Positions 25,601-33,659 of a stretch of 42,126 nt of DNA are shown here, piece by piece (positions within the stretch are counted from its first letter, which is position 1; every line of letters begins with the position of its first letter). The stretch is from Pseudomonadota bacterium. GTDB taxonomy: Bacteria > Pseudomonadota > Alphaproteobacteria > Rhizobiales > Pleomorphomonadaceae. A program made the translations under genes and the position numbers. A model generated the notes under the pieces. That model did no database searches. It had not been told where the DNA came from and saw only the letters and a program-made list of their open reading frames with translations. The DNA lies in assembly GCA_018262505.1 (NCBI GenBank), contig JAGSYV010000021.1, positions 1 to 42,126 of the forward strand, read 5' to 3'.

Positions 25601-25758
25601 GCATCGTCGTGGTGATGGGCATGCTGATCGGCACGCTGTTCACCCTGTTCGTATTGCCCACCTTCTACACGCTGCTGGCCCGCGACCATCGGAAACGGGG
25701 TGTCCACGTAACGGCAGTGACAGAAACGAGGTCAACGGCACTCGCCGCCGCAGAATGA
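22657..25758 (+). CDS. RND multidrug efflux pump, inner-membrane subunit (HAE-1 type)
   Basis: A 1033-residue AcrB/MexB-type proton-driven exporter. Its two halves each begin with a transmembrane helix (RPILSIVVSILTLLVGVMSL in the first) followed by a large periplasmic loop. Proton-relay residues are present: the Asp pair in GLVVDDAIVVVEN near residue 407 (TM4) and the Lys in LISKHGILMV near residue 918 (TM10). Length is normal and the frame intact. It begins at GTG 22657 overlapping the adaptor stop, with ATG 22666 as alternative. No outer-membrane factor or dedicated regulator is adjacent, so it must use a TolC-like protein encoded elsewhere. Substrates are unknown. Confidence 0.93.
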   Translation: MILMLSTDLFVRRPILSIVVSILTLLVGVMSLMSLPIRQYPDLESATITIDTNYSGATQSVMQGFVTTPIAQAVATVSGVEYLSSTSMQGFSQVKAKLVINADADRAMTEVLARVQQVKYRLPEGASDPVISKITDGASDVQYIAFTSDTLSVPQITDFAVRVAQPLLTSIPGVASANLSGAQQLAMRVWIDPDKLAARGLTPGDIATALRANNVQAAPGQIMGDTTVMNITADTDAADPEQFRNMIIKRGDSVENGVVRLSDVATLELGGQTYASSARANGKAAVDIALSPAPDGNPLEIVAAAKRLIPEIQKVAPPGVKVFSNFDVTHFVNASIDEVEHTLIEAIAIVIVVIFLFLGSFRAVIIPIVTIPLSMVGTAALMLACGFSINLLTLLAMVLSIGLVVDDAIVVVENIHRHIEEGLAPIDAALVGAREIVAPVIAMTITLAAVYAPIGLMGGLTGSLFREFAFTLAGSVLVSGIIALTLSPMMSSRLLTARASEGFLATLIEHLFVRISSGYRRMLTTVLAFRPAVLLVAVVMFAGSAALFFGSERELAPEEDQGYVFVSVRAPQYANLDYTTKATEQVDKLFHTLPEFSTSFMVNGTDGLNNAFGGVVLTDWDKRGRSAADVQNQLYGMVNSVHDAMVTPFQVSALPAASSGLPFQMVLRSSRDFSLINQTMDEIKAAAWKSGLFVFVDSDLAFDNPTAHIKVDSAKAGELGITMQAIADTLDTLVGENYVNRFNYFGRSYDVIPQVRKADRLTPDSLGRYRVRTHSGDLVPLSTVVSIDVGAEPNRLTQFNQMNAATLSAVVRPGVTMGQAVAFMKSQPLPTGMSIDWLADSRQYVQEGNRLTVSFALALVVIFLVLAAQYESFRDPLVILITVPLALFGALLPLFLGFTTVNIYTQIGLVTLIGLISKHGILMVAFANEIQMSKSVDRQTAIIEAATVRMRPILMTTAAMVTGLIPLVFAVGAGAASRFAIGIVVVMGMLIGTLFTLFVLPTFYTLLARDHRKRGVHVTAVTETRSTALAAAE

Positions 25759-25869
25759 TTGAGGTGGACTGGGAAAACTGAGCCGGTCGGATAGGTGGTT
25801 TTTGGCTTGGAAGTTGGCAGGCTGCCGATGGATAGGAGCCAAGATGACATGACGTCACCGCCGCAATCA

Positions 25870-26175
25870 CAGCCCTGCGCTCAAGGCAAAAGTCGCGCTG
25901 GCCGCGATCAAGGGCGAGAAGACCATGATCAAGCCGGCGCAGGAGTTTGACCTGCACGCCAACCAGATCAAGCAGTGGAAAGACCAGTTACTGGATGGCG
26001 CCGCTGGCGTCTTCGACGACGGTCGGAAGGAAGATGCTGCCCTTGCTGTCGACGTGAATCGCCTTCACGCCTCGCGACAAACTTCGTTTGCGCGGAGATC
26101 GGCGAACTGGCACTGGAGAACGATTTTTGGGCCGGCGCGCTCGGCAAGGCCGGACTGATGAGCGGAAAGCGATGA
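25870..26175 (+). pseudogene. IS3-family OrfA, frameshifted
   Basis: The frame reads AKVALAAIKGEKTMIKPAQ, EFDLHANQIKQWKDQLLDG and AAVDVNRLHA-like text (helix-turn-helix OrfA of IS3 elements). It then needs a frame change near 26085 to finish as AEIGELALENDFWAGALGKA with a stop at 26175. The beginning also appears shifted, so no intact start is available. It overlaps the orfB start by ATGA. Confidence 0.7.
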
Positions 26176-26858
26176 TCGACCGGAGCCATGATCTGTCGGT
26201 AAGCCGGCAGGCCAAGCTGCTGGGGATCAGCCGAGGCAGCGTCTACTACCTGCCACGGCCGACGCCGGCTGTCGACCTGGCGCTGATGCGGCGGGTCGAT
26301 GAGCTGCACCTTGATTATCCCTTTGCCGGTCAGCGGATGCTGCAACATCTGATGAAGGCCGAAGGCTTCGAGGTGGGGCGTCAGCACGTCGGCACGCTGA
26401 TGCAAGAGATGGGCATCGAGGCCCTGTATCGTCGGCCGAACACCTCGAAACCGGCGCCAGGGCACGAGATCTATCCCTATCTGCTGCGCAAGCTGGCGGT
26501 GACACGGCCGAACCAAGTTTGGGCGATGGACATCAGCTACATCCGATGGCGCGAGGCTTCGTTTATCTCTGCGCCGTCGTCGACTGGTTCAGCCGCAAGG
26601 TCCTATCGTGGCGTCTGTCGATCACCTTGGAGACGGCGTTCTGCATCGAGGCGGTCGAGGAAGCCCTGAGCCGCTACGGCAAACCGGAAATCTTCAACAC
26701 GGATCAAGGCAGTCAGTTCACCGCCCTGGAGTTTGTCAGGGTGCTGAAGGACGCAGGCGTCGCCATCTCGATGGACGGCAAAGGCGCATGGCGCGACAAC
26801 GTCTTCGTCGAACGACTCTGGCGCACCATGAAATACGAGGAGGTCTATCTACATGCGA
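26172..26858 (+). pseudogene. IS3-family OrfB transposase, frameshifted and truncated
   Basis: From ATG 26172 the frame gives SVSRQAKLLGISRGSVYYL, YPFAGQRMLQHLM and the start of the integrase core, QVWAMDISYI. One base is missing near 26545, after which the next frame continues MARGFVYLCAVVDWFSRKVL, FNTDQGSQFT (second DDE Asp) and AWRDNVFVERLWRTMKYEEV (catalytic Glu). The protein is cut off shortly after. All three DDE residues survive, but the frameshift and missing end make it inactive. Confidence 0.8.
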
Positions 26859-26989
26859 GATCGGAAATATTGCACTTGCGTGCCCGGGAATTTGCCCCGA
26901 GTACCATGAAAGGCGCCAAACCACTTATAAACCGACCCGAAACTGTTCAAACAAACCCCGCCACCTCAGAATTCCACCATTTACATCCT

Positions 26990-28177
26990 TCATATCTTTT
27001 TTTCCCATGCCCTGGAAATACATCCAAGGTACAATCCAAAGCACTGCTCGATCGAAGAAAGATTTATACCTAATAATTCACGAACACGACGCAAACGATA
27101 TTCAAGCGTATTTCGATGTATGCCAAGCACCTCAGCAGTCTTCCCTAGGTGCATATTCTGTTCAAACCATGTATTAAGCGTAATCAAAAGTTGCCCATTC
27201 CGATCAGAATTTTCCAATATTTCAATTGGCGCTCCGATATCCTCGATAATCCAGCTTTGGCGGAGCGAATCCAACATCACAGGTAGGCGTAAGTCATCGT
27301 ACAGGAACACGCATCGATCTGACCAACGTCGTTTGCCGACCGAAAGCGTTGCCCGTGCCAACTGATAGGACCGCGAGATATTTAGATCACCATCAAAATA
27401 ACGGCCTAATGCGATGCGGAGGCCCAGCCGCGTTCTCTCACTCATCCGTGCCACGAGCTTTTCGATGCGTTGCCGGTGCATATCGAGGTCCCACAGTCCC
27501 TGCCCGTTGAGCGCTGGTTTGAGAACAACAATTTCATTTATGGAGATTGTCGCAACGAGATTGTTATGGGAAGGAAGATTGAGCAGACCGTGCAGGCGTT
27601 CTAGCTCGGCGACAATTGTCTTGACGTCTGCACCTGACGTTGACACCTCAATGACAGCCGCCACACGCGGCATCTCAAGATCGATGCCAAGGCGCTCGGC
27701 CCAGCTTCTCAGCCAGGGCGTGATCTCCTCGCCGCGAATTAGGCTTAGCACCAGAGTTTCACGTAGGCGGGCATCCCGCGCGAGCAACTGCATCAGGCGC
27801 GCCTGCTCAAGCATGGTCTCTGCGGCCAGCCGCACCAGCTCAGCAAACCGCCTTACTTCATCCGGCAAGCCGGTCAATCCAATGCATCCAACAATGGTGT
27901 CCTGACTGCATAGCGGCAAATTGACACCTGGCTTTACGCCACTAAAGTGCCGCGCCATATCACCATCAATCTCAACCGCGGCCTGCTGTTCCAGAACTCG
28001 TAAAGCTCCCTGATGCAGGGTTCCTATACGGCTCTGATCGCCGCTAGCTATAATGACGCCACGGGCATCCATCACATTGACGTTGCAGTCTATAATCTGC
28101 ATTGAGCGTTCTACAATAGATTGAGCTAGAGCCGCATCCATGTGCAGAAGTGTGAATGTCTGAGGCACGTGATCCAA
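26990..28177 (-). CDS. cdaR: CdaR/SdaR-like carbohydrate diacid regulator
   Basis: A 395-residue activator of the CdaR (SdaR) family, which in enterobacteria responds to glucarate, galactarate or glycerate. The N-terminal diacid-recognition domain reads AQSIVERSMQIIDCNVNVMD, IIASGDQSRIGTLHQGAL and VNLPLCSQDTIVGCIGLTG. A GGDEF-like middle and the C-terminal PucR-type helix-turn-helix (VLGIHRNTLEYRLRRVRELL) follow. The frame is open to ATG 28201, but GGAGGGG lies 5 bases before a TTG at 28177, so TTG is preferred; ATG 28141 is another option. No glucarate or glycerate genes are nearby. Base composition is visibly lower in G+C than in the surroundings. It sits between two insertion sequences, suggesting transfer and loss of its target operon. 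Confidence 0.87.
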   Translation of the reverse strand: MDHVPQTFTLLHMDAALAQSIVERSMQIIDCNVNVMDARGVIIASGDQSRIGTLHQGALRVLEQQAAVEIDGDMARHFSGVKPGVNLPLCSQDTIVGCIGLTGLPDEVRRFAELVRLAAETMLEQARLMQLLARDARLRETLVLSLIRGEEITPWLRSWAERLGIDLEMPRVAAVIEVSTSGADVKTIVAELERLHGLLNLPSHNNLVATISINEIVVLKPALNGQGLWDLDMHRQRIEKLVARMSERTRLGLRIALGRYFDGDLNISRSYQLARATLSVGKRRWSDRCVFLYDDLRLPVMLDSLRQSWIIEDIGAPIEILENSDRNGQLLITLNTWFEQNMHLGKTAEVLGIHRNTLEYRLRRVRELLGINLSSIEQCFGLYLGCISRAWEKKI

Positions 28178-28301
28178 GATATCCCCTCCGGTGGAGCGCA
28201 TTCATAGTAACGTGGATCTTGGGCAAACCGAGACATTATTATACGACCGCCGTGGGTCTACGTTGTGGGTTTAGATGACGCTACCAAGGCGGTTGCTGCG
28301 C

Positions 28302-28321
28302 CTAGCCCGGCGTATTCATCG
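28302..28321 (+). repeat. IS1380 left terminal inverted repeat
   Basis: Reads CTAGCCCGGCGTATTCATCG. The right-end repeat, inverted, is CTAGCCCGTCCTATTCATCG. They differ at two positions. Confidence 0.85.
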
Positions 28322-28428
28322 GCCTGTCGGATTGGGTTGGCGGATGTAGCGTAAGCGTTTGATGTGGAATAGGATTTGGTTGTCTATGCCAACCCTGCCC
28401 TCTCGAACACTGCGCCACACCCGCCATC

Positions 28429-29784
28429 ATGATCGATACCGTTCCGACCTTCGAATTTCCAGCCGTTCGTTCCAAAAAGATCACCGCTGTCTTCGATGGC
28501 GGACGGATGTCTTCCGACGGTGGCGTCATGCTGCTGGCCGAGGTCGAACGCCGTCTCGGCATCGCCGACCGTCTCGTCGCCCTTGTTCCCGACACGCGCG
28601 ATCCCCTGCATGTGACCCACCGGCTCGCCGACATGATCCGCGCTCGCCTGTTGGCGATCTGTTGCGGCTACGAGGACTGCAACAACTTCGACCGGCTGTG
28701 TGCTCCGACCCGGCCTTCACGCTGACCTGTGGCCGCCTGCCCGACAGCGGCGCCGATCTCGCCTCCCAGCCGACGCTGTCACGCCTTGAGAATGCACCGA
28801 CCTTGCACGACGCCATCCGCCTGACCTACGCGCTGGTCGACCAGTGGATGGCGAGCTGCAGGACGCCGCCCAAAAGCGTCACGCTTGACATCGACGACAC
28901 CTGCGACGTCGTCCACGGCCACCAGCAGCTGTCGCTGTTCAACGCCCATTACGGCGACTACTGCTTCCTGCCGATCCACGTCTACGATACCGCCACCGGG
29001 CGTCCGGTGGCCATGGTGCCGCGGCCGGGCAAGACGCCGTCCGGCGTCGAAGTACACGCCTACATCCGGCGGCTTGTCCGTCACATCCGGGCCAGGTGGC
29101 CGGCAACCCGCATCACCATCCGAGGCGATGGCCACTATGCAAGGCCCGAGGCCATGGACTTCTGCGAGGCGCACGGGCATCCACTATCTGTTTGGCCTGA
29201 CCGGAACAAAGCCGCTTGTCGCCAAGCTGCGCGAGATCGCCGACACTGTCGCCACCACACGCGCTGTCGAAAACCTCGACGGAGTACGCGACTTCGCCGA
29301 GGTCCGTCACAAGACCAAGGGCTGGACGCGCCAGCGCCGCGCCGTTGCCCGCATCGAAGCGACAAGGCTCGCCCTCGACATCCGCTTCGTCGTCACCAAC
29401 ATCGAGAAGGTCGCCCCGCGCATCGTCTACGAGAGCCTCTACTGTGCCCGAGGTCAGGCCGAGAATCTGATCAAGGCCCACAAGGCCCATCTCGCCTCCG
29501 ACCGCACCTCCTGCCGAAGGGCCGTCGCCAACCAGGTCCGCCTGGTGCGTCATACCGCCGCCTACTGGCTGATGCAGACCCTGCGAGAAGCCATCCCGTC
29601 CATGCGCGATCTCAACAGAGCCGAGTTCGCCACCATCCGGCCGCGCCTTCTCAAAGTCGCCGTCCGCGTCCAGGAATATGCCACCCGCATCCGTCTCGCC
29701 TATGCTGCCGGATGCCCGCACGCCGATGTCTTCGCAGGACTCGCCGCCGCCTTCAAACCGAGGCCAGCCGCCGCGCCGTCTTGA
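28429..29784 (+). pseudogene. IS1380-family transposase, two frameshifts
   Basis: Starts at ATG 28429 with KITAVFDGGRMSSDGGVMLL, the usual IS1380 N terminus, up to YEDCNNFDRL. Around 28700 the frame changes to DPAFTLTCGRLPDSGADLAS, TLDIDDTCDVVHGHQQLSLF (catalytic Asp region) and ITIRGDGHYARPEAMDFCEA. An extra G near 29176 moves it to HYLFGLTGTKPLVAK, ending with VYESLYCARGQAENLIKAHK (catalytic Glu region) and ADVFAGLAAAFKPRP at 29784. Protein content is otherwise complete, so decay is recent, or a sequencing error should be considered. Confidence 0.85.
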
Positions 29785-29921
29785 AAAACGGGGCAGACAA
29801 ACGCCCCCGCCAAACCCTGAACTCCACCCCCCAACGCGTTCAACAAGTCCCAACCAAAGCAGCGCCCATGGCGCAACCCAACAACACGCCTGTCGCCGTC
29901 TGCGCGATCAAAGCCAAAACT

Positions 29922-29941
29922 CGATGAATAGGACGGGCTAG
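29922..29941 (-). repeat. IS1380 right terminal inverted repeat
   Basis: Inverted partner of 28302-28321 with two mismatches. The outermost CTAG is shared with the left edge as a possible target-site duplication. Confidence 0.85.
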
Positions 29942-30816
29942 CTCTGCTGCGCAAGGACCAGTCGGCTTGGCGCGTGGCGCGCGATACCGGGCAGTTCAGT
30001 CTGGCCGGTGCCAGCCGAAAACAGCGCTTATCTTCGACGGCGCGCGTTGGGGGGTACCCTCGGGACGCTAGCCACGACGCATATCCTGAAGCCGCCGGCC
30101 GACACCTTCGACGGCCATGCCGAAAACGAGCATCTGTGCCTCGCGCTGGCGCGAGCGTTCGTATTCCCTGCCGCAAGGTCGCGCGTTATGCGCTTCGACG
30201 ACGAGGTGGCGATTGTCGTCAAACGCTATGATCGGCTGCGTGACCCAAAGAGCGTTCGGCGCTTGCATCAGGAGGATCTCTGCCAGGCGCTCGGGCTGGT
30301 GCCCACGAAGAAGTATCAAAATGAGGGCGGCCCTACAGTGGGCGACCTCATGGAAGTCATTCGAACCCACTCGGGGGTTCCACAGGAAGACGTGTGGACA
30401 TTCGCGCGCGCCCTGATGTTCAACTGGCTGATCGGCGGCACGGACACGCACGCCAAGAACTTCTCCATGTTGATCGGAGCTGGTGGACGGGCCCGCCTCG
30501 CGCCTCTTTATGACGTTGCCAGCACGCTGGTCCATGACTTCGATCCGCTGAAGCTGAAGCTCGCCAACAAGATCGGCGGCACCTATCTCCTCAACGACAT
30601 CGGTCCGAGGCAGCGGGAGAAGTTTGCGGTCGAAACACGACTCCCGAAGCAGGATGCCCTCACTGCTGCCGTGATCTCGCAGGTGCTTTGCCGGCAACCC
30701 TTCGTGAGGTCGCAGATCAGGCACGCAGCGACGGGCTCGCCCATCCCGTTATTGCGAGGATGGTCGAGATCTTGAGCACGCGCGCAGAACAGTGCGCCAG
30801 CATATTCACAGTTTGA
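29942..30816 (+). pseudogene. HipA-family toxin kinase, 5' truncated and frameshifted
   Basis: Homology begins at the IS1380 edge with LLRKDQSAWRVARDTGQFSL and the autokinase-loop region before the motif. One base is missing near 30015 (GAQPK-type text broken) and another frame change falls near 30068, after which the long frame TTHILKPPADTFDGHAENEH to VISQVL reads well. It includes the catalytic GGTDTHAKNFSML and metal-binding LAPLYDVAS. A last shift near 30690 restores the natural end EVADQARSDGLAHPVIARMV with TGA at 30816. HipA proteins phosphorylate glutamyl-tRNA synthetase and cause growth arrest. The N-terminal domain and hipB partner are absent, so this copy is dead. Confidence 0.8.
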
Positions 30817-30837
30817 ACTTAAGCATCAGACGTCGGT

Positions 30838-31080
30838 GCTCTCAGTGATGAGCTGGTGTTCTGGCCTCCGTCTCTATCGAAACGTCGCGTGCGACGAGTT
30901 CAAAGGCATTGAGGTGGCCTGGTTTGCCTCAGCAACAACGCTGCCGAATGCGCGTTGCGCGGCTTCATCCTTGGCAGGAAGTCGTGGCTGTTCGCGGGCT
31001 CCGACCGCGGCGGGCCCCGTGCCGCCATGATGACCAGCCTCATCTTCACCGCCAAGATGAACGACATCGATCCCCCAAGA
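30838..31080 (+). mobile_element. IS66-family transposase scrap
   Basis: Plus-strand text SNNAAECALRGFILGRKSWL, FAGSDRGGPRAAMMTSLI and FTAKMNDIDP is the C-terminal end of an IS66 TnpC transposase (consensus NNAAERALRG...LFAGSDRGGERAA). The 90 bases before it are weakly similar in other frames, with at least one stop. Nothing else of the element is seen. The last bases up to the GH3 gene end at 31186 hold no recognisable gene. Confidence 0.75.
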
Positions 31081-31185
31081 GATGGGCACCAAGGCGAAGG
31101 GCGTTGAAGTAAGCGCGAAAACTACCCCTGCGGCCTTCCTCGGAAGGGTTCGATCGCAATTCATGAGGAGGATTACCCAACGAGT

Positions 31186-33567
31186 TCAGGACTGGTTGGA
31201 GCCTCTGGGCAACGCCAACGACGAGCCGGCTTCTGCATGTCTCATTGCGGAATTTATCTGCATGAAGAGACTATTCACTTCAGCATCTAGAATGGAAACC
31301 TGAAGATACCGCTCCAGGGACGCAAATAAGCCGGACACAGAGCCCTTGCACTTCTGCAAGACCAGTTCCGCGTCCATGGGGGTAATGCCCAGGCGCCTTG
31401 CCAAGAATGCCTTGATGAGCCCCATGGCGTAAGGATTTTGCAAGATGAACTCGGGTCTGGTGTGAGGCCCAACGTCGCGCCAGGGAAGAACTGACGGCAA
31501 GAGATGCAGATCGACGTTTGCCCGGATGTCTTCGCATGAGGCTCCGATCAACAGGCGCGCCCTTGCCTCCTCAAGCACCCATTGGCTACGTTCGGGATGC
31601 CACACGGCCAAGTCTCGTCCTTCGAGGCGAATCGTAACCCGGCGGCTCTCCCGCGGTTGCAGAAAGGTTTTTGCAAACCCTTTGAGTTCCCGCACGGCTC
31701 GCCGGATGTGACCGTCGCTCGCCTCCAGATAGACTTGAGAGATCTCCGAAGCTGCGATGTTGCCGATGTTTGTCAGCGTGAAGGATAGATCTATGTGTCC
31801 GTCGATGGAGACACTGTCGCCGGACAGTTCCGGGTCCGCATAGCCGAACCGAGTGTAGCTCAAGCCATGGCCGAAGGGGAACAAAGGTTCCAGTTTTCTC
31901 TTCAAATAGCCTCGGTAGCCAACGTGAATGCCTTCCGAATAAACATGCCTGTCGAGCTCCCCCGGATAGGAGAGATAGCCCGGCACATCCTCCAGCTTTT
32001 GCGGAAAGGTGACCGAGAGCTTGGCCGAGGGCGCAACGGTCCCACACAGCAGGTCGGCGACCGCTCCACCCAACGCCTGGCCGGGATAAAAGCAGATCAG
32101 CAGCGCCGCAATCCTGTCGATCCACGGCATTTCGACGGCATCCGGGCAGCTCAGGACGACGACGAGCTTGTCGCTGACGGCGGCCAGCGCTTCGATCATG
32201 GCGTCTTGTCCGGGACCGAGCGCGAGCGTACGCCGGTCCCGCCCTTCTCCGTCGCCGTGGCCCTCGGTTGACACGAAGGCAATGACCACGTCCGCGGTGG
32301 CCACGCAGTGGAACGTATCGCCGCCCTGGTCGAGCCGATGGCTGACCGTCACAGCCTCGCCCAGCGATTTTCTCAGTTCCTCCAGTGGGGCATCGATCAG
32401 GGTCGGCAGGGTCGTGGCACAGCCGGATCCCTGGATCACGGGCACCAGTGCGTCACGCCCGACCACCAGGACGGATTTCACCTCACGCAGAGGCAGCAGG
32501 TCTGCCTCATTTTTGGCAAGGACGATCGAGGCGGCCGCCATGGCCCGAGCGCGTTGATGATGTTCCAACTGAGAAAATCGTCCGACCGGGTGCTTGCGAC
32601 CACCTTCGATCCTGTCCAGGAGGTCGAACAGGCGCGCGCAGGCCCTGTCTGCGACCTCTGCGGGGATCGCGCCAGTCTCGATCGCCTGTTCCAGCTGAAC
32701 ACGACGCCGGGGGCTTTCGGGCATATCGAGGTCGCAACCGGCCAGCAGGGACGTAGGACGATCCTTGATTGCGTTCCAGTCGGAGATGACCAGACCGTCA
32801 AAGCCCCACTCCTGGCGGAGAACATCGGTCAGAAGCCAATGGCTCTGGGAGACGTCGACGCCATTCAGGCGATTGTAGGACGACATCACGGTCCAGGGCC
32901 GGCTCTCGCGAATGGCGATCTCAAAGCCCCTCAGATAGATTTCGCGCAGCGCCCTCTCGTCGACCACGCTGTCCATGGTCATGCGCTCGTCTTCGCAATT
33001 GTAGCAGGCGAAATGCTTCAGCGACGCACCAACGCCCTGAGACTGCAGTCCATGAATGACCCGCGCGGCGAGCTTTCCCATCAGAAAGGGATCTTCCGAA
33101 TAATATTCGTAGGCGCGGCCCGCAAGCGGCGTGCGGCGGATGTTGATCCCCGGCCCCAGCAGCAGGTCGACGCCCAAGGACCTGCATTCCCGCCCGAGCA
33201 GAATGCCAAGCTCTTCCATCAACGCCGTGTCCCAACTGTTCCCCAAGGCAGACCCGTTCGGAAAACAGGTAGCCGGCTTGACGTCGCCGACGGCCTCATC
33301 GATCGTGCTGGCCCGTTGATTGACGGTCCCCAGAAAGGCATCGAGCCTCTCGCCAAGCGAGGCCTCGCCCTCGATCTGGGAAACGGTGTATCTCACCCCA
33401 TAGGTGCCGTCGGTCATGACAATCGGATCGATGCCCAACCGCTCGATGCGAGCAGATCTCCACATGCCGTTTCCGGATAGGAACGCTGCCTTTTCGGCGG
33501 CAGTCATCATGGCTGGTCGCTCCGAAGCGGGCGTTTTCTCGGCAGGGGGGGGGACTGAAGACGTCAT
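31186..33567 (-). CDS. Glycoside hydrolase family 3 beta-glycosidase
   Basis: A 793-residue GH3 enzyme, probably a beta-glucosidase or related exo-glycosidase. The GH3 N domain spans about residues 40-300, with FPNGSALGNSWD, LGPGINIRRTPLAGRAYEYY, SLKHFACYN and the nucleophile Asp263 in LVISDWNA. The C-terminal alpha/beta sandwich follows (ASIVLAKNEADLLPL, LICFYPGQALGGAVADLL), then FPFGHGLSYTRF and a fibronectin-III-like domain. About 90 further residues form an extra C-terminal part. No signal peptide, so cytoplasmic. ATG 33567 is chosen; MM at residues 20-21 is another option. A run of nine G (nine C in the coding strand) lies at codons 5-8. Beside a sugar importer, it probably hydrolyses the imported glycoside. 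Confidence 0.92.
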   Translation of the reverse strand: MTSSVPPPAEKTPASERPAMMTAAEKAAFLSGNGMWRSARIERLGIDPIVMTDGTYGVRYTVSQIEGEASLGERLDAFLGTVNQRASTIDEAVGDVKPATCFPNGSALGNSWDTALMEELGILLGRECRSLGVDLLLGPGINIRRTPLAGRAYEYYSEDPFLMGKLAARVIHGLQSQGVGASLKHFACYNCEDERMTMDSVVDERALREIYLRGFEIAIRESRPWTVMSSYNRLNGVDVSQSHWLLTDVLRQEWGFDGLVISDWNAIKDRPTSLLAGCDLDMPESPRRRVQLEQAIETGAIPAEVADRACARLFDLLDRIEGGRKHPVGRFSQLEHHQRARAMAAASIVLAKNEADLLPLREVKSVLVVGRDALVPVIQGSGCATTLPTLIDAPLEELRKSLGEAVTVSHRLDQGGDTFHCVATADVVIAFVSTEGHGDGEGRDRRTLALGPGQDAMIEALAAVSDKLVVVLSCPDAVEMPWIDRIAALLICFYPGQALGGAVADLLCGTVAPSAKLSVTFPQKLEDVPGYLSYPGELDRHVYSEGIHVGYRGYLKRKLEPLFPFGHGLSYTRFGYADPELSGDSVSIDGHIDLSFTLTNIGNIAASEISQVYLEASDGHIRRAVRELKGFAKTFLQPRESRRVTIRLEGRDLAVWHPERSQWVLEEARARLLIGASCEDIRANVDLHLLPSVLPWRDVGPHTRPEFILQNPYAMGLIKAFLARRLGITPMDAELVLQKCKGSVSGLFASLERYLQVSILDAEVNSLFMQINSAMRHAEAGSSLALPRGSNQS

Positions 33568-33659
33568 GCTCTGGGTCCTGATGTTGCGGAGCGACAAGTT
33601 ACGGCGACAAAGCCGGAGCGCCCAATGAAGCGGATCGGCCCGCCGGCGCATGCGGCCCC

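Larger units (their letters stand above)
25761..26858 (+). mobile_element. IS3-family insertion sequence, 3' truncated
   Basis: Starts just behind the RND stop, where a TGAGGTGGACTGGG-like sequence may be the left terminal repeat, and carries orfA and orfB in the usual overlapping arrangement. Both reading frames are broken. Homology to OrfB stops abruptly near 26858 after the KYEEVYLHA segment, so about 50 C-terminal codons and the right end are gone. From 26859 to 26989 no gene is recognised. Confidence 0.75.
28302..29941 (+). mobile_element. IS1380-family insertion sequence with both ends
   Basis: Bounded by terminal repeats that match at 18 of 20 positions (28302-28321 and, inverted, 29922-29941). 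The palindromic CTAG at each outer edge is either the first part of the repeat or a 4-base target duplication. The transposase inside is frameshifted twice. The right end sits inside a hipA-like gene. The left non-coding 120 bases resemble those of the partial element at 41573. Confidence 0.85.

Noticed and set aside
30874-31164. Minus-strand 96-codon open frame as a small gene
   Set aside because: It is the shadow of the IS66 remnant on the plus strand.
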